Source: Strix aluco
Taxonomy: Eukaryota > Chordata > Aves > Strigiformes > Strigidae
Reading direction: 5' to 3'
Length of the DNA stretch: 64,000 nt
Assembly: GCF_031877795.1 (NCBI RefSeq)
Contig: NC_133931.1
Span: 23,310,264-23,374,263 of the forward strand
The notes beneath the pieces are model-generated. The model saw only the letters and a program-made list of their open reading frames with translations, was not told where the DNA came from and searched no databases. How positions within the stretch are numbered: the stretch's first letter is position 1; every line of letters begins with the position of its first letter. Positions 17,269 through 31,500 of the stretch are shown here, one piece after another. Position numbers and translations under genes: made by a program.

Positions 17269-20200
17269 AGTTAATTTGGTTTCCATTGCCCCGTAATGCT
17301 TTTTCTTAAAACACTTCCCCCCCCACAGCCCCACTGTAGTCCCCAGACTCCAGCACCTCTTCTAGAAACAACATGGGACTGTTCCTGCTCACCCTAATCA
17401 CTTCCCAAAGCTCGTGGCATTGCCAGCAGCTGCTGCAAGTGGGGTATCACTGCTTTTCAAGATAAACTGTGGTAACTGGAGAGAAGAAAGGAGTCTCTGG
17501 GGGTTCTTAATATTCCAGAATTCCTGAAGTACATGTGCAGTAAGATAAAAAAAGCCTAATTCATTTTGCATTTGAATAAGTCCTTTAGCAGAGAACTTTG
17601 ATTTCCCAAATCAAAAAGACTGGCAGCAACTGCTGAACCAATGTAAGTATGGCAAAATTTAGTGGCCCCACTCACCTGAGATCAAAAGACAGTCTGAGAA
17701 ATTGCCTTTCAAAACACAGTGCTGGAGGGAAAGGTACAATCTAGACATTGTTTTTCATTCTTCATAAAGATGACCATATAGCAGCTTCAACATCTGATGT
17801 CCTGGTTGCAGCTGCTTGGAAGATGCCGTGACAAGCTGCTGTGGCTTTGGGCAAGAGCTGCTTTAAGGAGCACTGTCGTAACTGGTACCCATTGGCCACC
17901 GGGCCCCCTTTGAGACACTGGTGGGGAGGATGCTCTGCATGCTGAGGCCACAGCAGAGGCCCAGGGAGGCTGCCAGGACGTGCCAGCACCGCAGGGCGCT
18001 CCTTCACCGGCCAGAGCAGCGCTTGTCTTCCTGCACCAAGGTTTACTGAACTGGACACGCTCGTACTGGAATTAAATCCCAAGTGCCTTTAGGATGTTAA
18101 CAATAACTTACACCACTGAAAAAGAGATCATGAGATCATCTGAAGTTGTCTTTTGTGCAGGCTTAAAACTACACCATTTGGGATGTGATGAATACTGATC
18201 ACAAAGATTGAGGCGACCACCCAGGAGTTGATATGATTAAGATCATTTATTCCTTTTGTAATTCTAAGAAAGCTTTCAGGTTCATCAAGCAAGTGGCTTC
18301 TGTTCCTTTTATCCTGAAATGGGTACACCTACTAGAGCTCGCTGCATGTCACTTTGACAAAACACATTTTCTGAGCCTTATCTACATGAAAAAAATCCAG
18401 ATTATTATAAACATTTCTATTCACATCAAAAGCGTTTTTATTTTGCAAGCATTTCTTTGTTATCTCTTACTTAGACTTTGCTACTAAATCACAGCTACTG
18501 AGAGGGGAGCTGGCACCGCTGCTCAGCTTCCCACCTACTGCTGCTGAACTGGTGTGGTTTCCACTCCTGCACAGGGACGTTGGGTCTGCCACTGGTTGCC
18601 TATGGACATGCACGTGCTCAAAATAACCCTTGGACCGTCCAAGATCAGAGCTTCAGCCCCAGGAAAGTCGGGGAGCGCTTCAGGATCTGGTGTCCCAGCA
18701 TTGCTCTGCCCAGGCCATGCGTGTGTGAGGAGACCGTCCCTCCTGCCCCACTGCGGGCACCAATGACCGCAGGTGAGAGACGGCTACCAAGGTCTCGCAG
18801 GGAACCAGGAGGAAAGCAAGAGCAGGCAGCACCCAGCTCCTGCTGAAATGTGAGCTGGCCTCACGACACACAGCATCCTGCATCTGCTGGGCATCAACCA
18901 TCAATGTGCCCAGACAGAGGCTGCAGGAGAGGCGCTGCCAGCACTGGCGAGCGATGCCAGCATGAACAGGCCTGTGGTGAGAAGACACCTTGGTGCTGAG
19001 CACTGTGCTGCTGGGACAGGGCCCAACCTGATGCCTGTAGAAATAGGGGAGACCAGAAGCTCCTTTTCAAGGAGGGAGCTTGCTCAGGCCCTGGGGAGGA
19101 TGAGCTAACATGGCTGCTGGGGCCTCGCCTGCAGAGCTGAGCTGTGGTGAAATGGGGCACGGCCACGGCGCACAGGTACAGGTACTGCTGCGAGACAGCG
19201 GAGTGGCTCTGGCCTGGCAATGGTGATTCCCACAATTAACTGTGAGGTAGCTTTTTGGTAGCTTTTTCTGATTCTGACAGTAGTGTACTTGTTCACAGTC
19301 GCATCTCTGAAGACCCTGCAGTCACACAAGATGTTATATAAATCGGTTACTAATTTCTTCAGTGACTGAAATACCAGACAGCCTTCGGAATGGCTCAGTT
19401 AAAGAACCACGGATGAGAAGCACAGGGCTGCTCACAGCAGCCTTCTGCACTCCTCCACTCTTTCTTTCTTAAATAATTTGTTTAAAACACATTAGTTTCT
19501 TGGCTGATGCTACTCAGCAGTGTGCGTACTGCTGTGCACCGCAGTGCTCAGCCATGCCCTACAGCCCGAGGCCGCTCCCCGTGAGCGTGGTGTGTCAGCG
19601 TGGTCGGCGCTTGGAGCTGGCAGACCCAGCCTGGGCCTGCGCGGGTGGGCACAGCCGGGCTGGGTGCGCTGGGGATGCAGGATGGGGAGGCCTCGGCAGC
19701 CCACAAAAGCTGAGCCAAAGGCTCCTGGAGGGCTGCACCTCACTGCCAGGGCTTGTCCGCTTGTGCCTGGAGCCTTGTGCTGTCCTTGTCCCCGCGGGGT
19801 CTGTGCATGGTCTGGGTAAGAGGATGGGGCAGTTTTGCCAGGGGTCCCCTCCAGCCCACGTAGCCCTGTGACAGCCTGCCAAGGGTGTCCGCAGCGTCAG
19901 AGACCAGCTAATAACTGAGTAATTGTACAAAGTAATTACAGGGTTACTTTTGCCCTCTAAAATAAAGTGCTACCTCATAATTAAAAATAAATAGAATGGC
20001 AATCCTAATTATTAGGCTTTCGTTAGGCTGACAGAGGCACACACGGCACTGCAAGGATTGTTCTCATGACCTGTTCTCTGTCCCTACCCACACCTCCCCG
20101 TGATGCTCCCGGGGAAGCCCAGGGCAAACTCTTGTCACTGAAAACAGAGGGTGAGATGTTCATCTCCACAGAAACCTCACCAAATGCCATGCAGATCTGA

Positions 20201-23200
20201 GGAACAAGAGGAACCTGCCCTTGAGCATCCCTCAAACTTTGACGCCTGCTGTAATCCAACCTGCAGGCTGCTGCTGACGCTTAATTCTCAGCCACCTGAG
20301 CAGCTCATGCATTACAATTTTAACATAAGAATCATAAATTACACTGTGTTTCATCTGTTCACATCCTCATGGAAGATAATCATAGCCTGGTATCTCTTTG
20401 TGCTTAAAATACTGCAGCAAATACACTGGGTTGTTCTTCCCAGCTTTCCCCGAGCAGCCTTTCCCTCGGCATGCTGGGGAAGCTGGTGCAGGGCTGTCTC
20501 AGGCTGCCTCTGCCGAGGTGCTGGGTACAAGTGGCTTCTGCTGCGTGTAGGGCTTAGAAGTCTCTCTGAATTCAAGAGTACCCTTAAGTCTTGCTCCCAC
20601 TAATAATGAAATGACAAAATACTGTATTAAAAACTCCAGCTCTGGAACAACAAAAAAAGGGTGAAAACTGGGCTTTCAAAGGCCTCTCAGCTTGGGCAGG
20701 CAGAAGATTTGCCTATATTCCTTCATGAGCCTCTTTAGAGTGTGCACAAGTCCCATTCACCCCCGCAGTCAGCGCTTCCCACCAGCAACGCCATCGATTT
20801 CAACCGGATAAAACACACCAGAGCTCCCTGCTGAATAAAACCGCATCACCAGCCCTTAAGCTATCACAAAGCAGATCTGATGCCTCTCACTTAACACATG
20901 GGGCTGGACCTGCAGAGGCAACTCTGATTTCTGGGAGCCAGACTGAGCACTTGTGGTTGGAGGAGCCCCCGTGGTCTTGCATTGCAGCCTGGCACCTCTG
21001 GGGTCTGTTTGCAACACTACATTGAAAATAACTAAGCAAACCTGGGGCTGCTGCAGCACTGCCTTTGCCGCTGTGCAGGTCAGATTGCTGAAAATCAGGA
21101 AACAAGGACTTGAAGTGATAAAGTGCACATGTTTGAGAACCAGGAAGCACTGAGATAAGGGATATCCCAAAGGCAGCCCTTCTAACCAGCCCCCTGGGGC
21201 ATGACCGTGCCTCACTTACCGTGTTCCACTGCCCAATCCCTTCCCCCCAGCCCTGCTCCCCATTCCTTCCTCCCCTAGAGCACCCCCTGCCCAGCCCTGA
21301 TGCTTATTCCCTACTTTAAAGCAGCCAGGAATGGCTTTACCCCGTGCGTCTGAGGCTGTGACTGATGACCACTGTGACCTGAAGCACTCTGCTCCAGCAC
21401 TCAGGGAGCAGGGTTATGAGCCAGCTTTTCTCTTCCTCCTGGTTAATCAGTGTTAATTGATTGATCAGGGCTCACTCCCCACTCAGAAGAAGAGAGGCAG
21501 CACCACTCTGTCTTGATAGAGCACATGCAATGTATTTGCTCTCAGAAAGCAATTAGCATCCTTTCAAAAGCAGCCGGTTATTCTCCCCAGCATAACATGA
21601 AATCAGCATTTAAGTGAGATGGAGGACAGCTGCATGCCTACCGATTATTCTGACATCTCTGCCCAGAGCTGGACCAACAGTGACAGTGCCCAAGTACTGC
21701 TCAGTGCTGTGAAGAACCTTGAAACCCTCTTCCCCAACCTCATGCCGCACTGAGGCCTCTTGGTGAGTTTAGCACGCACCTCCCGGGACAGCTTTTTCCA
21801 TCATCCTTCCCCTGGGGCGTGAGGGATCGGGAGCACAAAAATGGTGTGGGGACCTGGTATTCTACCAGGGGCTGGAGGGGCACTGGGGACAACAGCAGGC
21901 ACCCGGCTGCTCCAGAGAACAGGGCAGAGAGGGGGCTGGAGGCACCCATCCACTGCTGGGGAAGGAAGGGGTGGGTTTCATCAGCAACAAGAGGGGAAAT
22001 CCAGCAAAACGGCTGCTTTGTCAGTGCCTGAGCCTCACAGGAGGCCATGTCATCTTGCTGAAAAGGAACTCATGTCCTGGGAAAGTTAAAAATTGACTTG
22101 GGGTTATTTAGTCACTGGCCACGAGTGGGAGTACGGGTGTGAACATGGTGGCCCCCCAGCACCCGCAGCACAGTGCCTGGGGACAGGTTGCTTTTGCTCC
22201 TGCACACCTCATCCCCTCTTGTCCCCAGCAGTGTGGTACAGGGGACGTGCAGCTGGCAGCCCTTGAAAGGCAGCTCCAGCCAGCCAGAAACCCTGTCACT
22301 GCACTCCCCTCACCTGCCACATCAGCGGCAATGCTGGCCTCTCCTCTGCCTCCTACCCAGCCCAGCTCCAGCTCAGGGGCACAGCCTGCGGTGTGCCACT
22401 GGCAGCCTGCAGAGAGAGGGGCCATGCCTGGGGGACATGCCTTGGGGATGAACCACTGCACTGGTGGGAGCAGGCTGAGGCTTTTTAATTCAGTTATTCC
22501 CATCCAACTGGGAGCAATCTTGGACATCCCTCCAGGGCACTGCGTGGTTTAGAGGTGAAGCTGTCCTCAGGTGCCCTCATTTTGTGCATTGTAACACCAA
22601 AAAAAGAGCACCCCCTACCCTGTGCCACAAGAAAGGGGATGGCAGGACCCCAAGAGACCTCAGACCCCTGAGCAAAGGGGCAGTGCTGCCAGGAAAATAA
22701 AGTGAGTTAAAAGGTGCGGTGGCACCCTCCCTTGCTCCATGAGATTTGCAGGGAACAATCATTTTAGGGTCAGCAAAAAGAGATTGGCAGTTCTGGACAA
22801 CCTTCCCTGTTCTCCTGTTACCTTCTTTTTAAAACCTCTGAAGGGTGCAAAGCAGCAGGGAGGAAGCTAGAGAAGCAGTAAAGGCTGTAATCTGAGATGT
22901 GTGCGCTGTCTCTTCGATGCTCACAGAACAGTGATTGCAATTAACTATCTAAAAAGCGGAGCAAGAAGGAGAGCTCCAGGAAGGAGCACTCAGCTTTTTC
23001 ACATAAAATAAGCCATTCTGGATTGCTGTGGTCACCTACATGGTACAAGACATCATAGGACAAAAAGTTGGGAGAGACAACTTTCTTAAATGCCCTTTTA
23101 AGTCGCATACCCCAAATGTGACTTTCCACCCCATGTTTTTTCGGGGCGGGGGGGGAGACGAGCTGCCCAGGTCTGCAGGGAGGACTCTGCAGCTTCCAGG

Positions 23201-24294
23201 AGAAAGGACCTCTTGGGAAGTAGCCTTGTAACTGGCAGCTTGAATCCATCCTGTCAAATAAACATGGGTTAGATTCAGGCTAAAGTAGTAGTTGTACAGG
23301 TGAAATAAGAGAGGACTCCAGATCCGCACAGCTTGAACTGCAGGGGAAGCTGAGCCCATCCTCACACGTTCAGTTCTGAGACGTAGTGGAGACCAGCAGC
23401 AAATTTTGGACGTGAATCAGATGTTTCCAGAAACATATGTGATTTTTAAGGTCCCGGCTTCTCGTTCAAGCCCACCTGTAATTTGCAGTTCTGCTTTCAA
23501 AAGAGAAGGCAGTGTTTTTGGGCAGAGCACTGGACTGGACCAGCTTCAGGCTCAGCAACCAACCTTGCATGAACATGGGCATGTTTCCAGTGACCTCATT
23601 TTTCAGAAGGGCTGCCCTCTCTCCTTGTCCTCAGTGGTTGGTCCTCTTTTGGGTATCCACTGGCTCTCTGTTTGTGTCTCTATTCTCAAGATTTTGAAGC
23701 CAAAGCACCAGTTAGGATACACAGCTCCTACATGACCATATTGCCGTGGCAAAGCCCATGAAACTGCAGGGAGTGTTAATTAGCTATAAAGCTCTCGAGC
23801 CAGCTTTCTGTAAATGGTGTCATAGGGCTGTAATTCTCCATTCAGCTCTCCAGGCAAGCTCCTGTGGATAGGATCACATTCCCTTCTGGATTGTTACTGG
23901 ATTTTAGAGAAATGTTTTGATTCTTGTTGCTGTCAGAGAAACTAATACCTAGACAGGTCTACCTGACGGGTGGTATCTGGACTCCAGCCTTGGTCCAGCA
24001 AAGTGACAACTATAAAGCATGTGAAGATTCCCACAGAAGTCTGTGTAAGGGGCCAGTACCCTCTGGATCGAGCCACCAGCAACCTGTGAAGGAGAAGCCA
24101 TCAAATGACAAATACTGCCATTGCTGGATATGGTTCTTCAGAGTGATGGAGTGGTGAGTCATGGTCCAAGTGGTCAGTTCCCAGACCATACACCACTGGT
24201 CTACAACACTGGTTTCCACTGCAAACATTTTAAGTTTCTCCAGTATGTGCCTCACCCTTCTAATTTATAGGAATTAATGAGGCATTTCATGAAG

Positions 24295-24312
24295 AAAAAA
24301 AAAAAAAAAAAA
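24295..24312 (+). repeat. Poly(A) homopolymer tract
   Basis: Eighteen consecutive A in intergenic sequence. No coding remnant lies immediately 5' of it. Confidence 0.85.
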
Positions 24313-25340
24313 GGCTTCCTATTAAAGCAAGGAAACGATGACAAAGCAAGAGATATTGGTGGTTAAAAAAATACAGCTTGCCTAGCAAAACAGCTATCCT
24401 ATTATCTCATCAACATGGCACAGACAGAAGAAATTAAAAATAGCAGCAGTGGTAATGCCTGGGAGTTGCATCTTGGCACCACTGCCTCTGGCCACCTCTT
24501 TCTGGCTCCCGTTTACAGTGACATACGAGGGCAGGGAGAGCAGCTAGACGGAAAATCCCCGTCAGCTCTCTGACCCCGTGCTCCGGCAGGGCAGGCCCTG
24601 AGCCGAGTGCTCGAAGGGGACGCAGCAGGCAGGCGTACCACTGACACTCGATCCTAGTCGAAACAGCAGTGGAGAACAAGGTTCTTTTGTTAGGAAATGC
24701 AGATTTTCTTGGTGCAACTAGCTGAAAAGCACAAGGGGAAGAGCCTGGAGCTGGAGAAAGTAATTGTTTTTTAACTGGTTGTCCTGACACTTGAAATGAT
24801 GGTGTATAATGCAGCCTTGGCTTCAATAATCCCTGTTCACAGCAAGAAGAAAGGCTTTGTACCATTACTGTGATATGGGACTAAAGAAAGGCAGAGGGAG
24901 AGCCAGGAGAGCCTCTGTGGGCTGCCTCTCACACCAAAGCTGGGAATGGAGGGTATCATCTATCAATTTCTATTGGGAGGTCTTCATTAAGAGTGTAACT
25001 ATGCTTATGGAGGATAGTGACGGACCCTGTGCACCATCCTATTGCTTGCATATTTTTTCAAAGACGTTGGAGACATGGATGTATATGAGCACTTCATTGC
25101 TTGACCCTCACGATACATGACAGACATGGACCCCCAACCCTGGTTGGTATTCCAGCGTGGTTGCAATGGGCTCCCACCTTCTTTTGGGTTTCAGACTAGC
25201 ACATATCACTGGTCGCATGAGCAGCAAATCAGTCCCAACTGATGGTTCAGCTGATGGACAGTAACTTGAGAGCTTTGGTAACCTGAAATGTGTTACCTTG
25301 TTCAGCGTCAGGCCAAGCTCAGCAGATGGGATGGAACTTA

Positions 25341-25570
25341 GATCTAAGGAAGAAATTTTTTACAATGAGGGTGGTAGAACACTGGAGTAGACTGCCCAGA
25401 GAGGTGGTAGAGGCCCCATCCCTGGAAACATTCAAGGTCAGGTTGGATAGTGCTCTGAGCAACCTGATCTCGTTGAAGATGTCCCTGCTCATTGCAGGGG
25501 GGTTGGACTAGATGACCTTTAAAGGTCCCTTCCAACACAAACTATTCTGTGATTCTATTCTGTGATTCTA
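25341..25570 (+). mobile_element. CR1 non-LTR retrotransposon 3' fragment
   Basis: Contains the CR1 3' block in sense orientation: aaggaagaaattttt, then tgcccagagaggtggtagag, attcaaggtcaggttgga, ggttggactagatgac and aaggtcccttccaac. It ends in two ATTCTGTG units. It is 5'-truncated and carries no reverse transcriptase sequence. Confidence 0.95.
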
Positions 25571-28500
25571 ACTTGCTAACTTGACTGCTTCAAATTCTGC
25601 ATCCCTGGCCTAAGATCAGTATTTAGCCAAGATACTCACTCCTGGCTCCACAACCAAGCCAAACTTCATCCCCACCCACTATGTGAAGGTTGTCTGCACG
25701 GGGCATGAGGACCTTATCTTGTTGATTGAGTGAAAAGTTCTGAGCACATCTCCTCCAGCCCACTACAGCCATGGGCATACAGAGCAGTTGCACATCCCAA
25801 CAGTATAACCCCACTTGCAGCAGAGTCTGGACATCACAGTGCTGGCTGGTTGCCTGCCATCCCAGAAAAGAAAGGGCAAAAAATATAGGACACAGCTTAT
25901 GTCCAATAGATGCCCTCACTGACATGTTAGTTGTGATACCTACAGATGTTCAGCATGGAAATCATCCTCGGGTGCAGATGCATGGCACACTCCAGTTCAC
26001 GACCAGCACAAAGAGGCAGCATGTGCTCCAGCTGCTTGTTGGGACATGGGACATTCTGCATCAAATATAAGACCAAGCTCGGACCCCTCTGGTCCCATTT
26101 TGTCTTCAAAGCTGATTTTCTCAGTGACAGAGAAAGAAATCACACGGAATCTCTACAATGACAATAGGAAACGCTTAAAAAACAGGCTGTGGCTCAAAAC
26201 CACTGGCCTGGTAGCTACTTGGAGGTGGAGGGCTGGGGCTCGGGAAGCTCTGCCGGGCTCTGACTGATGGTGGTTCAGGTTCTGCAACCACATCCTGGCC
26301 ACAAACCTCTGTGCCAGCAGAGTGGGGCAGTGACCGAGGGGCCCCAAACAGCCCAAGTGCACAGCCAAGGATCTGGCAGGAAGCTGAACGAGAGACAATC
26401 CAATAATGAAACTAAAAAACCAAAAAAGGTAACTCAGAGAACAGGAAACTCTTGGGTGGGGCTTTTCTTCTGATCACCTTGCAAAGGGGAAAAGGAGGAC
26501 AAAAAGCGATTTGCAGAGGTCTGTGTTGTGAGCAGTGCAAGGGGAGGAGAGGGAGGCTGCAGAGAGCCCCACCACCAGGACCAGCACTGGCAGTGAGCTG
26601 AGCGGGGACTTTCACCCACCCGGCAGTTGGGTTCAGCTCTCCCCATGGCTGGCATCAAGTACTTTCTGCAGGTTGCTCAGAAGTGCTTGGAGATGGCCCA
26701 AGACTGTGCCCGGCCTGCACTATGTGCCAGCAGCCTGTTACCTTAGTCAGGACTCAGTACCTCCGGGAAATCTCCTTCCACCATGGTTTCTTCCCCTGTG
26801 GCGCAGCCGGGGGATAGCAGTGTGGAAGGAGTGCAGGGTGCCTGGCTGCTCTGACTTGCTCTGTTTACAGTAACAGCAAACTCTTTCCTTCAGGGAAGGG
26901 AGCTGCACAACCGGTTGTGAACTCCTGCCTTCTGCAGCTTCTCACCGTACAACACTGCTTTCTGATAGACCAACTGATACATGTCAGGGCCCCTGTTTGC
27001 TCCTTGGTAGTGACAACTAGTGGGTAAATCCTGGGTATAAAAATGCTGGCTTTCATGGGGGCTCTGCGATAAGAACAAAGGTGGAAAGGGGATAGGCAGG
27101 AAAATCAAAGTGCTGAGAGGTACAGGACATCAGGTACAGGGTGGCAGTAAATACCTCTCCAAGATAACAAAATGCAGAAGAGAGAGTCTTTCATCAGGGT
27201 GCTCCAGCCCCAAATAGCCACTGTTTGGCTACAGTAGCAGAAGCTTCATCTATCATGAAGATGTGAAGGTGGTGCGAACATGTAGAAATATACAGAAAAT
27301 CAGGAAAGCCAAAGCTGATTAGCAGCATTGCTTCCTGTGGAGTAGTCTCTGTCGGGACACTTGTGCCTTACTGGGGTTGGTCCTTCTGGAGCAGAATACA
27401 GGATTGTTTTCACTCTCAAAATGGACAGGATTACTCAGAAAGTGAGAATGAAGAGCCCTGGGAAGCCAGCCCTGTTTTTCAGCTCCACATTCCTGTAGCC
27501 CAAGCATAGCTGTGGATACTTCTCTTAAAGAGAAGTCTGTGCGATTTTTTGTGATGACTTCCACCTGGATTTGGGAAGTTTTTGGATTATAATCTAGCAA
27601 CATCCTGGCTATGCCCCTGTGGAGAAATTGAGCTGTTAAATTTGAGCTGCCCAGCCAGGTCTTATGAAGATGAGGAGGGGGATTCCTTCTATGCAAAACA
27701 GCTAAGTCAGCAGTAACTTGGTTTTGAAGATCAGTAACCTGGCTGCAGCAGCACTGTTGCAGGAGGTGGAGGTTGTTGTTATCCTCCTTTTCACCCCAGG
27801 GGGGCTGTGCTGCTACCACGCAAAGCCAGCTGCAGCACTAGGGAGCACAGGGACAGATGAACAAACCCCGGTGTGAGCCCCACGGGGCACTGCTGTCAGA
27901 AAAAGACACAGAGGAGTTAGAGGTCACCCAATCCTCCCTGTTCAGCTACACTAGCATCAGCGCCCTCGGGCTTTGTACTTTGCTAACATGATATGGAAGA
28001 TGATTTTGGATCACTGTGCTCACTGTTTACTGCAGATCCCTTGGGAGTGTGCCAGTGCACGGTACTGATACCTGCTTACTCATGGCCATGCAGCGTGCAT
28101 CATGGGCAAAGAGCAAGAAAACATCAGCAGCAGAGCTGGAAGGTGCAGCAGGATAAAACAGGCTTGTTCTTATGGAGAAAGATACCTGGCACAAAAAAAT
28201 CTCTAGTACAAACCAGTCTACATAAACATGTAAGCCAGATCCTTGTGACTATCAAAGCCCTGTTGTTTGCTTTTGCATTTCTGCCTGTCCAAATCAAAGT
28301 GCATGTTCCTGAAGACTTTCACACTCAAGTCCTCTGAAGTACCTGAGCATCGCTGCTGTCAGCACTGGCGCATCTGACCTGTGGAAGACCTTCACACCTT
28401 GCAAGAGGCACAGCCCAGGCTGAGAGCAGGGTCAAATAGCAGCAGCAGATTCCCACCAGGTGAAAATCTGCACCGGGGTGACCATCCCTGCACCAGCTGG

Positions 28501-31500
28501 ACATCCTCTCCAGTGCTGCACGTCCAGCTCTGTGTCACTCTTGGCAAAGGTGCGGGGTGCCTCTGTGTCACAGAGTGCATCTACGTGGCTCAGTCTCTGG
28601 CATCCTGCAACAGCCAGAGCCATTCGCCACTTTTCTGAGCCCTGGATTCATTTTCAGCCTGCATTTCATAAAGGCAAGAGACTTGTATAATCCGGGGGTC
28701 TGTCTGCCTGTTTTTTCCCAGTATCCTCAGGTAGCCTCAATCAAATTTAGCCATGTACTGGAGTATACTGGAAAAGAGAGAGAGAGGTACCCATAGCAGT
28801 GACCCTGTCCATGGAAAGGGAGGCCGAGCTCACCTGGTAGGAGCTTGGTATGATGGCAGACGACATGCCACTCAGCACATGCACCAGTCACCCCTCAGCA
28901 CGTGGGCACAGCTGGGGTGGCCATGCCGCTGCCTGCCTCTGACCCAGCAGCGGCATCGCTGGCAGCGAGATTTAGTGGGTCAGGCAGCTCAGGGGAGGTT
29001 GGGAGCCTGGTTTTATCCATTCCACCGCTCAACAGCTTGTTTCCCGGTGCTTTCAAAAAGCGGCAGCTTGCAGTGCATGAAAAGACAGTTCCTTTTCCTA
29101 TGTTCACATGATATTTCTTTGGATTGTTTTTGCAATGACATTTTTAGTAGCTGTTTCTATTTAATTTTCCTCTCTCTTTGGGTTTAACTGCACGCATGTT
29201 ACTGCAGTTAAGAATCTCTGGCCATTTAATGGTTCACCTTTCATTTTAAGCAATCATGTTTAGAGTATTGCTTGTCCATAGGACTTTGCTACATCCTCGA
29301 TGACTGACAGTTAACGTCCTGTGTTTGTTCAGGGGGCTCTGTCGCTTGTACAGATAGAGCAAGTACAGATCTGGGGGAAGGCTGCATGTGAGTGTAGCAG
29401 GAACCAGGATGGAAGAGTTTGCCTCAGACCAGCTCAGGATGCTCCCCAGACTATGCAGGCCAAACAAAGAGAGTATCGTAGCTGTTTTTAAAGTCCTTGC
29501 TTTGAGCTGAGCCTGCAGTGCTGGGCTAGATGTAATCCCCTCCATGCTCCCTTTCCAGTCCCCTGTTGGATGCATGATAGACAGCCCTGGTGTTGTGCTT
29601 TGCCCTCCCCTTCTCCTCCCAGCCCTCAGCTCAGTGTGGAGCAGAGCTCGTGCTGCACCACATCACACCCACAGGTGCCCAGTCCTGGCCAAGGCTAAGC
29701 AAAGCTGACATTGCAATAGCCTGCTGGTAACTCGCTTCTGGGTCAAGTCACCTGTGTCTGGCTCTCTCACTACATTCACCAAACACTCAAGCCTGGGGGA
29801 GGAAGCCCTCACCAAACGTTCACCAGGAGGCTCTTGAGTGGGCTTGAGCAGGAACAAAACACCATCACAACTAAGGCTTTGGCATTTCTTACTAAAACAG
29901 CCAGAGGCTGGGCAGGTGGGAAGGTATGGATGGACACTGAGGTATGGATGCTCAGAGCAGGGCGAACATTTCTAGAAAGCAGAAAAGCACCAAACTGTTC
30001 AGATGCCTCTAAGCCACCCACAAGCAGCATCTGCCATGGCCTTCAGCAGCCAGCACTTTTGCTCTGCTCTGCTGCAGGGGTGACTGGGACTCAAGTGGTC
30101 CGAGTTCAACATGTGCTTGAAAATAAGTCTACATGCTTCAGCATCCCAGTGTCAAAGTAAGGCAATGAGTCAGCATCTTCCCTAAGAAGGGTGGGGAATT
30201 TGTACGGTGTTTCATCATTTGCTAATTTGTGCTTTACTGGCATTTTGTTACCTGTCCCTTGGGGCTGCAGGGCTCTGGACTGGTTTGACTCCCAGGAGTT
30301 GATGGGCCAAGGACCACCCTCAGCAGGGCCCCTTGGCCCTGTGGTTATCTTGGTGGGTAGGAGAGCTCCTGCTCCATTTCCAGCTCAGCTCTCCTCATCC
30401 TCCACTCCCTGACTTTGTTTCTTTGAAGACTCATACAAAGCCCAAGGGGAAAGAAGCTAACCTGGCAAGAGGGACGGAGGCAGCTCTGGGAATATAAATC
30501 AATGCCCTTACAAGACAAAAAAATGAAGTGTGTTTTATCTAATGCTGGTAACATGCCAGCAGTGGGAGGTGAAATTGGGCCTTCAGTGAAACTGAGGTGC
30601 TTAGCCAGAGATCCACCACCTATTTTCCACACCAGTTGGGCCCTGCCCTTCTGTGAAGAGAAAGGGGACAGGAGCCAAACATGTTAGATGCCGTAGGCAC
30701 CTCTTACGCTCTTGGTGATCTGGAGGAGGGTCTGCTCCACCTCTTCTGGGCAGACACCGAAATCCTCTTCCCATCAGATCACTTCCCAGCCCCAGGGCCT
30801 GAAGTCTCTCGACATCTCATCTCTCTCTTCACTCCTTTCACCAACACTCTTTCATCTCTCCCCTTCCCTTCCACTCTCCCCCTTTTTCGGGTGAAACAGG
30901 GTGACCAAACAATTAGTGCTAATTATTCCTCCAGAACTGTGCTGCAAAGGTCATAGTTTTGCAGGAGGCCATAAGGCAAATTAACATTTTATCAGCCCTG
31001 GAACAGTCTCCCTTTGTCCCTGGGCCACACCCTGCTGCTTATCTTGTGTCAGCTCTGACTCTGGGAGCAGATTTAAGTCACTCAAATATCCCAAACTAAC
31101 TCATTGCAAAAAATAAAAACCAACCAACCCTTAAGAGCGAAGTGGTCAGACTGCATGGGCTGGAGAAGGGGAGAAAGCCATGAGGACAAGGGAAGAAGGC
31201 AGCAGGAAAGGGGAACTGTCCTCTCAGTGACAACAAGTCACCGGGTATGTTCAGCCGCCAGTGGAATGACAAACGGTCAGTCAGTGCCCTCTAAAGGATG
31301 GCTGGGCAGGGCCATGCTCCCAGTCTTCAAAAACACCGAGTTTGGCCACGTTGGGTCCCAACTGTAACCCAAAATGGACTGGAAGCCACAGACACCACAA
31401 AATGCACCTGAACTTAGCACTTACTATGCTATATACAATGGCAGTACTCTACTTTCCACCTCTTACAGGTAAGAGCAGTGTTATAAGGCAGTTATTAATT

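Larger units (their letters stand above)
13701..25340. other. Intergenic, no gene recognised
   Basis: Mixed composition, AT-rich to about 17600 and GC-richer at 18500-22800. It contains a 14-A run at 14237, a G-rich tract at 17245, TAAT-motif clusters near 19905 and 21441, and an 18-A run at 24295. Frames up to 150 codons occur but show no family motif. Confidence 0.55.

Noticed and set aside
22108-22552. Overlapping 137-139 codon frames on both strands
   Set aside because: GC-rich sequence with few stops; no conserved motif on either strand.
24295-24312. 18-A run considered as the tail of a processed pseudogene
   Set aside because: No coding remnant, polyadenylation signal or target-site duplication is visible just upstream.
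27319-27819. 166-codon minus-strand frame, the longest outside the CpG islands and known genes
   Set aside because: No recognisable domain or family motif, no promoter or splice context, and a length that can occur by chance in 64 kb. A protein search and RNA data would be decisive.
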